From Fundidesulfovibrio agrisoli (GTDB lineage: Bacteria > Desulfobacterota > Desulfovibrionia > Desulfovibrionales > Desulfovibrionaceae), in contig NZ_JAKZKX010000003.1 in assembly GCF_022808715.1 (NCBI RefSeq), positions 209,655 to 273,654 on the forward strand: a DNA stretch of 64,000 bases, in the 5' to 3' direction. The position numbers were made by a program, and so were the translations under genes. This document shows positions 8,207 to 15,551 of the stretch, piece by piece; the stretch's first letter is position 1; every line of letters begins with the position of its first letter. The notes under the pieces are model-generated. The model worked only from the letters and a program-made list of their open reading frames with translations, ran no database searches and was not told the origin of the DNA.

Positions 8207-8471
8207 CAAATCCTCCGCGAGACAATGTATCATGCCGATATGTATCGCTATGGGGGGCTTTCGCCCTGTGCTAGCGGCGTGCGGCGATGATATCTTAATG
8301 AGTGGCCCGGAAAAGGCAAGCGACTCCTGATGCCGAAAAAGGGAGCCTGAGCGGCGAAACGCAATTGTCACAGCACCGAGACACGGATTCAACGCTGCCA
8401 GGGCATCAGGCACAAAGACGAAAGGGCCGGACCCGGCCCGGGCATCCGAATCCAGACGCCAGGAGCGCCAC

Positions 8472-8858
8472 ATGGACGCAGAGCAGCTTCAGACGTTTTC
8501 CGCAACCCTTACCGCGATGATGCAGCACACCCTGAACAAGATGCGCGACAGCATGGACGACCTCATCGGGGAGGAAGTGCTCCCCCCCGACCTGGCCGAC
8601 CGCGCCACCATGGAGTCCGGGCGCAACTTCGCCCTGCTCATGCGCGAGCGCGACCGCCAGACCCTGGCGGGCATCCATGAGGCCCTGGCCCGCCTCGAAG
8701 CGGGTGAATACGGAATCTGCGAGGAGTGCGACGAGGATATCGCCCCGGCACGCCTCAAGGCGCAGCCCATGGCCACGCTCTGCGTGCACTGCCAGGGCCG
8801 CCGCGAGGACCAGGCCCGCGCCCGCGCCGGTATGGCCTCAGGCTTCTTCGAGGCTTGA
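8472..8858 (+). CDS. DksA/TraR-family C4 zinc-finger protein
   Basis: The 128-aa protein has a long helical N-terminal half (about 1-85), as in the DksA coiled coil. A C-terminal zinc finger CEEC...CVHC follows, in the context GEYGICEECDEDI and LCVHCQGR. DksA-type proteins enter the RNA polymerase secondary channel and change promoter responses, often with ppGpp. Acidic residues that could sit at the coiled-coil tip (DSMDDLIGEE) are present, but I cannot assign the tip with certainty. An AGGAG ribosome site lies just before the ATG. Its last 21 bp overlap the end of panB on the other strand, so the two genes converge without a spacer. Confidence 0.88.
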   Translation: MDAEQLQTFSATLTAMMQHTLNKMRDSMDDLIGEEVLPPDLADRATMESGRNFALLMRERDRQTLAGIHEALARLEAGEYGICEECDEDIAPARLKAQPMATLCVHCQGRREDQARARAGMASGFFEA

Positions 8859-9689
8859 GAGCAGCAGGACCAGCTCTTCCGGGGCCATCTCGAAGGCGTG
8901 CTCCGGGCCGGGGAAGCTCCCCGAGCGGACCTCCTGGGCGAATTCGGCCAGGGCTTCGCGGGCGAGCCGCCCCAGCTCGGCGTAGCGCTTGACGAACTTG
9001 GGGCGGAAGCCCTCGTAGAGGCCGAGCAGGTCGTGGAACACCAGAACCTGCCCGTCGCACGAGGCGCCCGCGCCGATGCCGATGGTGGGGACGGGCACTT
9101 CCCGGGTGACGAGCTGCGCCACCTGGGAGGGCAGGCATTCCAGCACCATGGCGAAGCAACCGGCTTCGGCCAGGGCCATGGCGTCCCGCAAGAGGCGCTT
9201 GGCGGCGATGGCGGTGCGCGCCTGCACCTTGAAGCCGCCCAGGGCGGCAACATGCTGCGGGGTGAGCCCCAGGTGGCCCATTACGGGTATCCCCGCCTGG
9301 ACCATGGCCCGCACCTGCGGGCATATCTCGAGGCCGCCCTCCACCTTCACCGCCTGGACACGAGCCTGCTTCATCAGCAGGCCGGCGTTGCGCACCGCAT
9401 CCTCCACCGAGGCCTGGTAGGAGAGGAAGGGCATGTCCGCCACCACGAGGGCCTTGCCGGAACCACGGGTCACCGCCGAGGCGTGATGGAGCATCTGCTC
9501 CATGGTGACGCTGATGGTGTCCTCCTGGCCCAGCACGACCATGCCCAGGGAATCGCCCACGAGCAGGATGTCCGCGCCCGCGGCTTCGGCCAGGGCGGCC
9601 TGCCCGGCGTCGTATGCCGTGATGACCACGAGCCGACGGTTGCCCTTGCACGCGGCGATGTCCGGCGCGGTGAGTCTCTTCTGCTGCAT
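8838..9689 (-). CDS. panB: 3-methyl-2-oxobutanoate hydroxymethyltransferase
   Basis: PanB adds a hydroxymethyl group from 5,10-methylene-tetrahydrofolate to alpha-ketoisovalerate, giving ketopantoate for pantothenate and CoA synthesis. The 283-aa product shows VITAYDAGQAALAEAAG, the ILLVGDSLGMVVLG metal/substrate region, KVEGG, MGHLGLTPQ, and GIGAGASCDGQVLVFHDLLG. The start is the ATG of MQQKRLTA, preceded by GGGGAGG; the frame further upstream is not credible. Its other pantothenate partners are not in the window. The 3' end overlaps the DksA-like gene by 21 bp tail to tail. Confidence 0.96.
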   Translation of the reverse strand: MQQKRLTAPDIAACKGNRRLVVITAYDAGQAALAEAAGADILLVGDSLGMVVLGQEDTISVTMEQMLHHASAVTRGSGKALVVADMPFLSYQASVEDAVRNAGLLMKQARVQAVKVEGGLEICPQVRAMVQAGIPVMGHLGLTPQHVAALGGFKVQARTAIAAKRLLRDAMALAEAGCFAMVLECLPSQVAQLVTREVPVPTIGIGAGASCDGQVLVFHDLLGLYEGFRPKFVKRYAELGRLAREALAEFAQEVRSGSFPGPEHAFEMAPEELVLLLSSLEEA

Positions 9690-9955
9690 TGATCCTCCCC
9701 TTGTTTCGCCTCCCGTCATAGCCCAAACACGCCGGTTTGTCTCTCCCGGCCAGGGCGCATGCCCGGATGGGGCACCTCTGGCCGGGCACAGTGCCGTTTC
9801 AGGCCATGCCGGGCCTCGGATGCGGCTCGCGGAAGAGATGCTGCGGACGGAGACGTGTTCTGGGCGGGCGACGGGGATGAGGGGGTGAGTGCGCCGCGGG
9901 CGCGAACCCAAGAACGGGCGGGAGGTGCGGGGCCGTTGGGCCCGCCTGCCGTGCC

Positions 9956-10597
9956 TCAGGGGCGGTGCATCACCCAGACCACCCTGCCGAGCATGGCCCC
10001 GGCCAGAGCGTCCGTGGCGAGGTGCTGCGCCTTGATGGATGCGTTGTCCGCCGTGACCAGCACGAGCGGCTTGCGGTTTTCCTGGCGCAGCCTGCGCACG
10101 CAGAACCCCTCCATGGGCAGCATCAGGCCGAAGAGCCCTCCATCGACCGGGGTCTTGTCCCTGGTGTTCACCCCGACGTAGGCGTCGCGATGGATCAAGG
10201 GCTCCATGGACGCATCCTCCACGCGCATGGCCAGGAGAGACTCCGGTTGGTAGCGCAGCAGAAAGGAGGATTCCGCTGCGGGCTGGTCCCAGCCGGCATC
10301 TTCAGGCCCGGAGGGCGAGGGTTTGGTGAGGAAGACGGGGGGCAGGCCGTCGTACACCCAGCGGGGGTTGAGGCCGAAGTTCCGGTAGAGCTTGAGGGCC
10401 CATTCCCCCGGGATGACGCCGCGCCTCTTGGCGTCGGAGATGCTCGACTGCCTGATGTCCAGCGTGATGGCCAAATCACTCTGTGAGGCCAGGCCAAGGG
10501 CCTGGACGATTCGCTCGAACCCGAGTGTGAACTCGCTAGGGGCCTGAACGGCTCCGTTCTTCCTGCCCTGTCCGGAAAGTTGGGGGTGCTGGGGCAT
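9956..10597 (-). CDS. CI/LexA-like transcriptional regulator, paralog 1
   Basis: A 213-aa protein with an N-terminal helix-turn-helix of the phage CI-repressor type (QSDLAITLDIRQSSISDAKRRG, about 40-60) and a C-terminal S24/LexA-type domain (about 120-210). The position of the self-cleavage serine is kept (DASMEP, Ser130), but the usual lysine is Arg168 in CVRRL. Cleavage is therefore doubtful. The domain may still dimerise or sense a ligand. It is a clear paralog of the next gene upstream; the helix-turn-helix regions share IRQSSISDAKRR. An AAGGAGT site precedes the ATG. A separate promoter lies upstream and a terminator follows the paralog, so the two are transcribed separately. Confidence 0.88.
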   Translation of the reverse strand: MPQHPQLSGQGRKNGAVQAPSEFTLGFERIVQALGLASQSDLAITLDIRQSSISDAKRRGVIPGEWALKLYRNFGLNPRWVYDGLPPVFLTKPSPSGPEDAGWDQPAAESSFLLRYQPESLLAMRVEDASMEPLIHRDAYVGVNTRDKTPVDGGLFGLMLPMEGFCVRRLRQENRKPLVLVTADNASIKAQHLATDALAGAMLGRVVWVMHRP

Positions 10598-10641
10598 ACG
10601 CCGACTCCTTATGCCAATCTATATACGAATTTACGATTTGA

Positions 10642-10670
10642 AAAATAGCATCATATATTCATTCCTGCAA
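10642..10670 (-). promoter_or_regulatory. Promoter of CI-like paralog 1
   Basis: On the minus strand TTGCAG (10665-10670) and TATTTT (10642-10647) are spaced by 17 nt, about 45 bp before the start codon. The region is AT-rich and may include operator sequence, but no clean palindrome was seen. Confidence 0.55.
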
Positions 10671-10750
10671 GTAGAAGTTTGAATACGTGTGGTCTCAGGT
10701 GCGATATTACAGGTTCGAGTGCGACTATCAGATATTTATTTGTGACATGG

Positions 10751-10784
10751 GAACAAAAAAAACCGCCCCGAGGGGCGGCTTTTC
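10751..10784 (-). terminator. Terminator after CI-like paralog 2
   Basis: A short GC stem CCGCCCC/GGGGCGG (within 10763-10779) is followed on the minus strand by eight T residues. It lies just after the 10808 stop codon. Confidence 0.85.
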
Positions 10785-10807
10785 ACATCCGTAGAGTGGG
10801 GAGCGGC

Positions 10808-11485
10808 CTAGAGTTCCTGCAGCACCCACCAGACGCGGCCGATGATGTTGCCGACGATGTCTTCGGCCTTGAGCGACTGATCCTTGTAGGTGGGGTTCTC
10901 GCTGCGCAGGATGACCCTGTTGTTCTCGAAGTCGTTGAACAGGCGGCGCACCACGAAGCCCTCGTTGGGCACGGACACGGCGAAGATTTCGCCGGAGCGG
11001 AGCTGCCGCTGGTCCTTGTTGACGCCGATGTAGGCGCCGCGGCGCACGATGGGCTCCATGTTCTGGTGCTCCATCTTGAAGATGGTCTGGCCCGGGCAGA
11101 TGAAGGCCTCGGGGATGGCGATCATCTCGATGGGCTTCTCCTGCAGGGAGCCGTCCTCGGCGATGATGCCGGTCATGGAACTGACCGTGACCGCGCGTGA
11201 CTTGGGCTTGTCGGAGCCGTAGCTGGTGCCGGGCTCCATGAGGCCCACGGGCAGGGCCATGCCTTCACGCAGCACCTGGGGCGCTTCGCCGGAGGTGATC
11301 CAGTCGGGGTTGAGGCCGTGGCTGCGGTAGAGCTTGAGCAGCCAGTCGGCAGGGATGGATTGACGCCGCTTGGCGTCGGAGATGCTGGACTGACGGATGC
11401 CGAGAATCGCCGCCAGGTCGACCTGGGTGCGGGCGCCGGTGGCGCGCTTGATTCTTTCCAGGGCTTCGTCGAATGCGTTGTACAT
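10808..11485 (-). CDS. CI/LexA-like transcriptional regulator, paralog 2
   Basis: A 225-aa protein with the same build as its downstream neighbour: CI-type helix-turn-helix (QVDLAAILGIRQSSISDAKR, about 21-40), a linker, and an S24-type domain. Here the nucleophile position is Asn142 (HQNMEP) and the lysine position is Arg180 (VVRRL). Both catalytic residues are gone, and self-cleavage should be impossible. It may be a constitutive or ligand-responsive regulator. A GAGGTG ribosome site precedes the ATG. Unlike typical prophage repressors it has no phage genes around it. The target genes are unknown; its own 477-bp upstream gap contains palindromes that could be operators. Confidence 0.88.
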   Translation of the reverse strand: MYNAFDEALERIKRATGARTQVDLAAILGIRQSSISDAKRRQSIPADWLLKLYRSHGLNPDWITSGEAPQVLREGMALPVGLMEPGTSYGSDKPKSRAVTVSSMTGIIAEDGSLQEKPIEMIAIPEAFICPGQTIFKMEHQNMEPIVRRGAYIGVNKDQRQLRSGEIFAVSVPNEGFVVRRLFNDFENNRVILRSENPTYKDQSLKAEDIVGNIIGRVWWVLQEL

Positions 11486-11962
11486 GTTTCACCTCTAAGC
11501 TCCCTCAAAGCAAGGAGCACGCTGTTGATCCCATGATGGATACCCCGCCGCCGCAACACTTCCGTGAGAGTTGATAGGGTACATCATTACGTAGGCTGCT
11601 GCCGCTGCCCCGGGCGGGAGGCGAGGGTGGCCGAACGGAACCGCCAAGGGCTGGTGCAGAAGATCACCAGACGCTGACCGCTTGTGGCGGCTTACGTGTG
11701 GGGTGCACCGTAGTGTACAAGCACATATATATGGCCTTCGGAAAAGCGCAAGCATAAAATGGAGGGTTTCCCTCCATTTGGATGGAGGGTTTTGCGCAGT
11801 TATTACGGAACCAGCTGTTTACAAATACTATTTAAGAACAAGGCTCAGGGCGGTGTCATGACAACATACAGACAGGATGAACAAAGTGTAAAGTTTTTAA
11901 AATATTGTTAACGCCACTATCCTCTTTGGTGAGTCGAAAGCCGACCGTTCGGGTCGTGTATT
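11486..11962. other. Gene-free stretch upstream of CI-like paralog 2
   Basis: This 477-bp gap lies between the 3' end of hypF and the start of the regulator. I see no credible gene. It holds a GGAGGG-type palindrome cluster (11757-11794) and AT-rich sequence with TATATATG and GTGTACAAGCAC near 11715-11732. Short inverted repeats such as GGTGCACC also occur. Regulator promoter and operators are the likely content. Confidence 0.5.
11757..11794. repeat. Tandem palindrome built on ATGGAGGG
   Basis: AAATGGAGGG (11757-11766), TTT, and its complement CCCTCCATTT (11770-11779) form a perfect 10-bp hairpin. A third ATGGAGGG (11782-11789) follows directly, with four T residues. Three half-sites in 33 bp look like an operator. 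A terminator reading is weaker. Confidence 0.55.
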
Positions 11963-14305
11963 TTATTTTTGTACAAGCAGGCTGCCGAAGTACGCTTGGC
12001 CCAGTGAAATACACCCGTCCCCGGGGTGTGTCTGATTCATGGCCACGCATTTTACGCCTACATGTAATAGTAGCCTGGATAAGGCTACAGTCAAGGAGGC
12101 ATTGCAGAATACACCGCCGCTGATAACCACTTTTCGGGCATCAGTCCGTTTGCTTAACACCTCGGCCATGGCGGCCAGGCCATGCGCCAGACCCAGATGG
12201 AAGCGTCTGCTGATAACGCCTGAGCTCTCGCCGCGGACGAAATCCTCCGCCGCCTTGCCGAAAAGTTCCAGCGTCCCCAGTTCGAGCATTTCCCCACCCT
12301 CAAGGAAGCCGCAAGGGTAGGGCCTGCTCTCGGCCATGTCCTGCGCGTGCTCCAGCCGGATGGCCGCCTGCCCTTCGTAGCTGATCTCCTGGCACAGGCC
12401 CATGAGTCCGGCCACGGCGTCGAACAGCCTGCCGCAGCTGCTGGTGAGCGGGCTGTTGACGCCTTTGGCTATCATGGCCCGCAGCGTGGCCAGGGCCTGC
12501 TCGCGTCCCCTCAGCCAGGGGTGCGCGGCAGGGTCCGGCGCGAGGCCCAGGGCGTCCATGTAGGCCGCCGCCATGCGCCAGGGCTGCCGGATCGCCGCCT
12601 CGCCGCCCGGCAGGGGCACCTGCTGGAAGCGGCCCACGCGCTCCATGACCATGTTCAACGGGTCGACGTAGAGAAATTCGCCGCCCCAGATGGTGCCGTC
12701 CCCGCCGTAGCCCGAGCCGTCCAGGGCGATGCCCAGCACGGGCTCCTCCAGGCGGTGTTCGGCCAGGGCCGCGAACACGTGGGCGAAGTGGTGCTGGAGC
12801 CTGAGCACGGGCAGGCCGCTCTCCTCCAGGGCGTAGCGCGTTGAGAGGTAGTCGGGGTGCAGGTCGGCCACCACCGCCTCGGGCTTGACCTGCAGGATGG
12901 ACTCCAGATGGGCGATGACCTCCTTGTGGAAGGCCGCCGTCTCCATGTTGTGCATGTCCCCGATGTGCTGGCTGACGAAGGCCTGGTTCTCCTTGGTCAG
13001 GCAGATGGTGTTCTTGAGCTCCGGCCCCACGCCCAGCACGCTTGGCCCCTTGCGCGGCAGGAACACCGGCGAGGGCGTGAACCCGCGCGCCCGGCGCAGG
13101 AACTGGCGCTCGAAGCCGCCTTGCGCCGCCGGCAGCAGGCGCAGCACGGAGTCGTCGGTGCGCACCAGAATGTCGCGGTTATGGAGCAGGAAGACGTCCG
13201 CTATGGCCTTGAGGCGGGAAAGGGCCTCGCGGTTACCGAGGGAAATGGGCTCGGAGCTCATGTTGCCGCTGGTCATCACCAGGGCGGCGGGCTTGCCCGT
13301 GACCTTGCGGAAGGCCCGCAGCAGCAGGTGGTGCTGCGGGGTGTAGGGAAGCATGGCCCCCAGCAGGTCGGTATCCGGGGAGACGTCCGGCGCGAGCGGC
13401 CCGTCGCGGCGGATGGGCACCAGCACGATGGGCCGCTCTTTGGAGAGCAGCAGCTCGCATTCCTCGGGCGAGGGGGATGCCAGGGCGCGCAAGTCGTCCA
13501 GATCGGGGACCATGACGGCCAGGGGCTTGCCCGGGCGGTGCTTGCGGGCGCGCAACAGGGCCACGGCGGCCGGGTCGCAGGCGTCCACGGACAGGTGGAA
13601 GCCGCCCAGGCCCTTCATGGCCAGGATCCTGCCCTTGGCCAGGGCCTTGGCCGCCTTCTCGATGGCGGCGTGGCCCTCGGCCTGGCGCTTGCCCTTGCGG
13701 TCGGCCAGCCAGATCAGGGGGCCGCACACCGGGCAGGCGTTGGGCTGGGCGTGGAAGCGGCGGTCCAGCGGGTCCTCGTATTCCTTGGCGCACTCGGGGC
13801 AGAGCGGGAAGCAGGCCATGGAGGTGGTGGCCCGGTCGTAGGGGAGGCTGCGGGTGATGGTGTAGCGCGGCCCGCAGTTGGTGCAGTTGGTGAAAGCGTA
13901 GTTGTGGCGGCGGTTGGCCGGGTCGGACATATCGGCCAGACAGTCCTCGCAGGTGGCCACGTCCGGGCTGACCAGCACGTGGTGCCCCTCTCCGGCGCTG
14001 CTGCGCTCGATGCGGAAGGCCTGCTCGCCGGGCACCACGGGGGCCTCGGCCACGGAGTGCTCCACGATCATGGCCAGCGGCGGCAGCTTGTGCAGCAGAT
14101 CGTGGGTAAAGCCATCGAGCTCTGCGGGAGGTCCCTGCACCTCGATGACCACGCCTTCGGGGGAGTTGAGGACGAAGCCGACGAGGCCGCGCTCCAGGGC
14201 CAGCCGGTACACGAAGGGGCGGAAGCCCACCCCCTGCACTCGGCCGACCACCACATGCCTGTTGCGCTTGACGGTCTGGTTGTTCACCGCCTGGAAATAA
14301 GACAT
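11963..14305 (-). CDS. hypF: Carbamoyltransferase HypF, [NiFe]-hydrogenase maturation
   Basis: HypF makes the CN ligand precursor for [NiFe]-hydrogenase, transferring carbamoyl from carbamoyl phosphate to the HypE C-terminal cysteine. The 780-aa product has the full set of domains. An acylphosphatase-like part is at about 17-100 (VQGVGFRPFVYRLA). Two zinc fingers are at about 118-205 (CEDCLADMSD...CTNC and CPECAKEY...CPVC). A YrdC-like domain (about 210-395) and a Kae1-like C-terminal domain (HHFAHVFAALAEH, ALDGSGYGGDGTIWGGEF, VISGGVFCN) follow. No other hyp or hydrogenase gene is in the window. It follows a DUF362 gene 32 bp upstream on the same strand. Confidence 0.96.
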   Translation of the reverse strand: MSYFQAVNNQTVKRNRHVVVGRVQGVGFRPFVYRLALERGLVGFVLNSPEGVVIEVQGPPAELDGFTHDLLHKLPPLAMIVEHSVAEAPVVPGEQAFRIERSSAGEGHHVLVSPDVATCEDCLADMSDPANRRHNYAFTNCTNCGPRYTITRSLPYDRATTSMACFPLCPECAKEYEDPLDRRFHAQPNACPVCGPLIWLADRKGKRQAEGHAAIEKAAKALAKGRILAMKGLGGFHLSVDACDPAAVALLRARKHRPGKPLAVMVPDLDDLRALASPSPEECELLLSKERPIVLVPIRRDGPLAPDVSPDTDLLGAMLPYTPQHHLLLRAFRKVTGKPAALVMTSGNMSSEPISLGNREALSRLKAIADVFLLHNRDILVRTDDSVLRLLPAAQGGFERQFLRRARGFTPSPVFLPRKGPSVLGVGPELKNTICLTKENQAFVSQHIGDMHNMETAAFHKEVIAHLESILQVKPEAVVADLHPDYLSTRYALEESGLPVLRLQHHFAHVFAALAEHRLEEPVLGIALDGSGYGGDGTIWGGEFLYVDPLNMVMERVGRFQQVPLPGGEAAIRQPWRMAAAYMDALGLAPDPAAHPWLRGREQALATLRAMIAKGVNSPLTSSCGRLFDAVAGLMGLCQEISYEGQAAIRLEHAQDMAESRPYPCGFLEGGEMLELGTLELFGKAAEDFVRGESSGVISRRFHLGLAHGLAAMAEVLSKRTDARKVVISGGVFCNASLTVALSRLLLHVGVKCVAMNQTHPGDGCISLGQAYFGSLLVQK

Positions 14306-14336
14306 CCAGAAGGCTTGCGCAACTCCAGCGGGCGGA

Positions 14337-15263
14337 TCAGCCGCCGCGCAGGCGCGTGCACAGGCTTTTCAGGCGGCCTTTGACGAAGCGCGAGGGCTGG
14401 AAGGCCACCGGGGCCGGGCAGCGGGGCACTTCGAAGCCCGTTGCGATGAAATCACCGGGGCACAGGGCGGGGAAATCAAGATCTTCCAGCCGGGAACCGG
14501 GCAGGGCCCGGCGCATGGCCTCGCGGCCCAGGGGGCTGGCGTCCGGCGGCAGGCCCAGCACCGAAAGGAGCGCCGCGTCCAGGGCCACGGGATTGGCTGC
14601 CGCGCCCAGCAGGCCCAGGGGGTAGGGCTTGCCCTTGGCCGGGCCGGAGACGTGCATGGCCACCACGCCGTCCACCAGGCTCACCGAGGGGGGCATGGCC
14701 AGGCACACGTCCAGGATCATGCTCTCGAAGCGGTTGCCCTTCTCGCCGTGCACCTGGTGCGCCCAGGCCTTGCGGAACCCGGTGACCGCGCCGAAGAAGT
14801 TCTTCACGGCCAGGGTGCAGAACATCTGGTCGTGCACCTTGAAGCGGGGCAGGTTGACGATCAGCTCCGCGTCCAGGGCCTGGGCCGAGACGCCCACGCA
14901 GCCGCCCAGGCTCAGGGGCAGCTTGCGGGTTTGGCCGAGGTTCGCCAGGCGCGCGCCCGTACCCTTGAGGGCCTGGTCCAGCCCAGAGGCTCGGGCCACG
15001 ATGCGCGCGGTGCCGAAGGCCGGGGAGTCGCCCACCACAACCCTGGCCCCGTGGTCCGCCAGGTAGAGGCAGGCGGCGCGCACCACGGCGGGCGTGGTGC
15101 AGGAGAGGGCCGTGTTGGAGGGGGCCACCAGGTTGGGCTTCACCAGCACTTTCGCGCCGTGGGCCGGGCGGCAGCCCGCGCCCTCCAGCAGGCGGCCCAC
15201 GGCCTCGTCCAGCCCGGGGGAGGCGTAATCCCGCCGGGCCTCAAGGTATACTCGCTGCGTCAT
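14337..15263 (-). CDS. DUF362 domain protein
   Basis: A protein of about 308 aa of the DUF362 family, starting at the ATG of MTQRVYLEAR. Visible conserved pieces are AKVLVKPNLV near the N-terminus, VVVGDSPAFG, NLPRFKVHDQMFCTLAVKN and FFGAVTGFRKAWAH in the middle, and AANPVALDAA. DUF362 proteins are often fused to ferredoxin domains and are thought to be redox-linked. Here no Fe-S cysteine cluster is present, so only the core domain exists. The biochemical role is not known. The gene is probably co-transcribed with hypF, which starts 32 bp downstream. Confidence 0.85.
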   Translation of the reverse strand: MTQRVYLEARRDYASPGLDEAVGRLLEGAGCRPAHGAKVLVKPNLVAPSNTALSCTTPAVVRAACLYLADHGARVVVGDSPAFGTARIVARASGLDQALKGTGARLANLGQTRKLPLSLGGCVGVSAQALDAELIVNLPRFKVHDQMFCTLAVKNFFGAVTGFRKAWAHQVHGEKGNRFESMILDVCLAMPPSVSLVDGVVAMHVSGPAKGKPYPLGLLGAAANPVALDAALLSVLGLPPDASPLGREAMRRALPGSRLEDLDFPALCPGDFIATGFEVPRCPAPVAFQPSRFVKGRLKSLCTRLRGG

Positions 15264-15391
15264 GGCCGCCCACATAGCCGCAAACCCGCCCCAAGCCAAG
15301 AAGGCCGGAGCCGCCGGGAGAGGCCTTGCCGCCGGAGGAAGTCTTGCACGTTTGCCTCATATCGGACGTGGTGAACCGCACCGGCTTCGGT

Positions 15392-15464
15392 CCTGGCCTT
15401 CGCCGCGCCGAACTGGCCGATGTTCTTCAAATACACCGGACAGTTCGGCGCGGCGGGGGCCAGG
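15392..15464 (-). repeat. Large structured inverted repeat, copy 2
   Basis: Arms 15392-15415 and 15441-15464 (24 nt each) pair with two mismatches around a 25-nt spacer. Read on the minus strand, the spacer carries the stem GGTGT/ACATC closing the loop ATTTGAAGA, as in copy 1 at 753-830. It lies in the 288-bp gap between the ilvB 3' end and the DUF362 start; no gene is seen there. Confidence 0.7.
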
Positions 15465-15488
15465 GCTGAAGCCTAAACAAGCCGGAGG

Positions 15489-15528
15489 GCCTCCGGCGGC
15501 CAAAGGGAGTTCCTCCCTTTGGAATCCC
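15489..15528 (-). repeat. 40-nt palindromic intergenic motif, copy 2
   Basis: The perfect stem CCAAAGGGAG/CTCCCTTTGG (15500-15509, 15513-15522) and the flanking GCCTCCGGCGG match copy 1 (962-1001) with two differences. It begins 24 bp after the ilvB stop codon and could help end that transcript, but no T-run follows. Confidence 0.65.
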
Positions 15529-15551
15529 GTATGGGATGCCGGTGGTGCCGC

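Noticed and set aside
9956..11485. Prophage remnant because of CI-like repressors
   Set aside because: No integrase, structural or lysis genes lie nearby; flanks are panB and hypF. The genes look like resident regulators.
11495..11755. An 86-codon minus-strand frame upstream of CI-like paralog 2
   Set aside because: No ribosome site or family likeness. It covers the probable promoter and operator region of the regulator.
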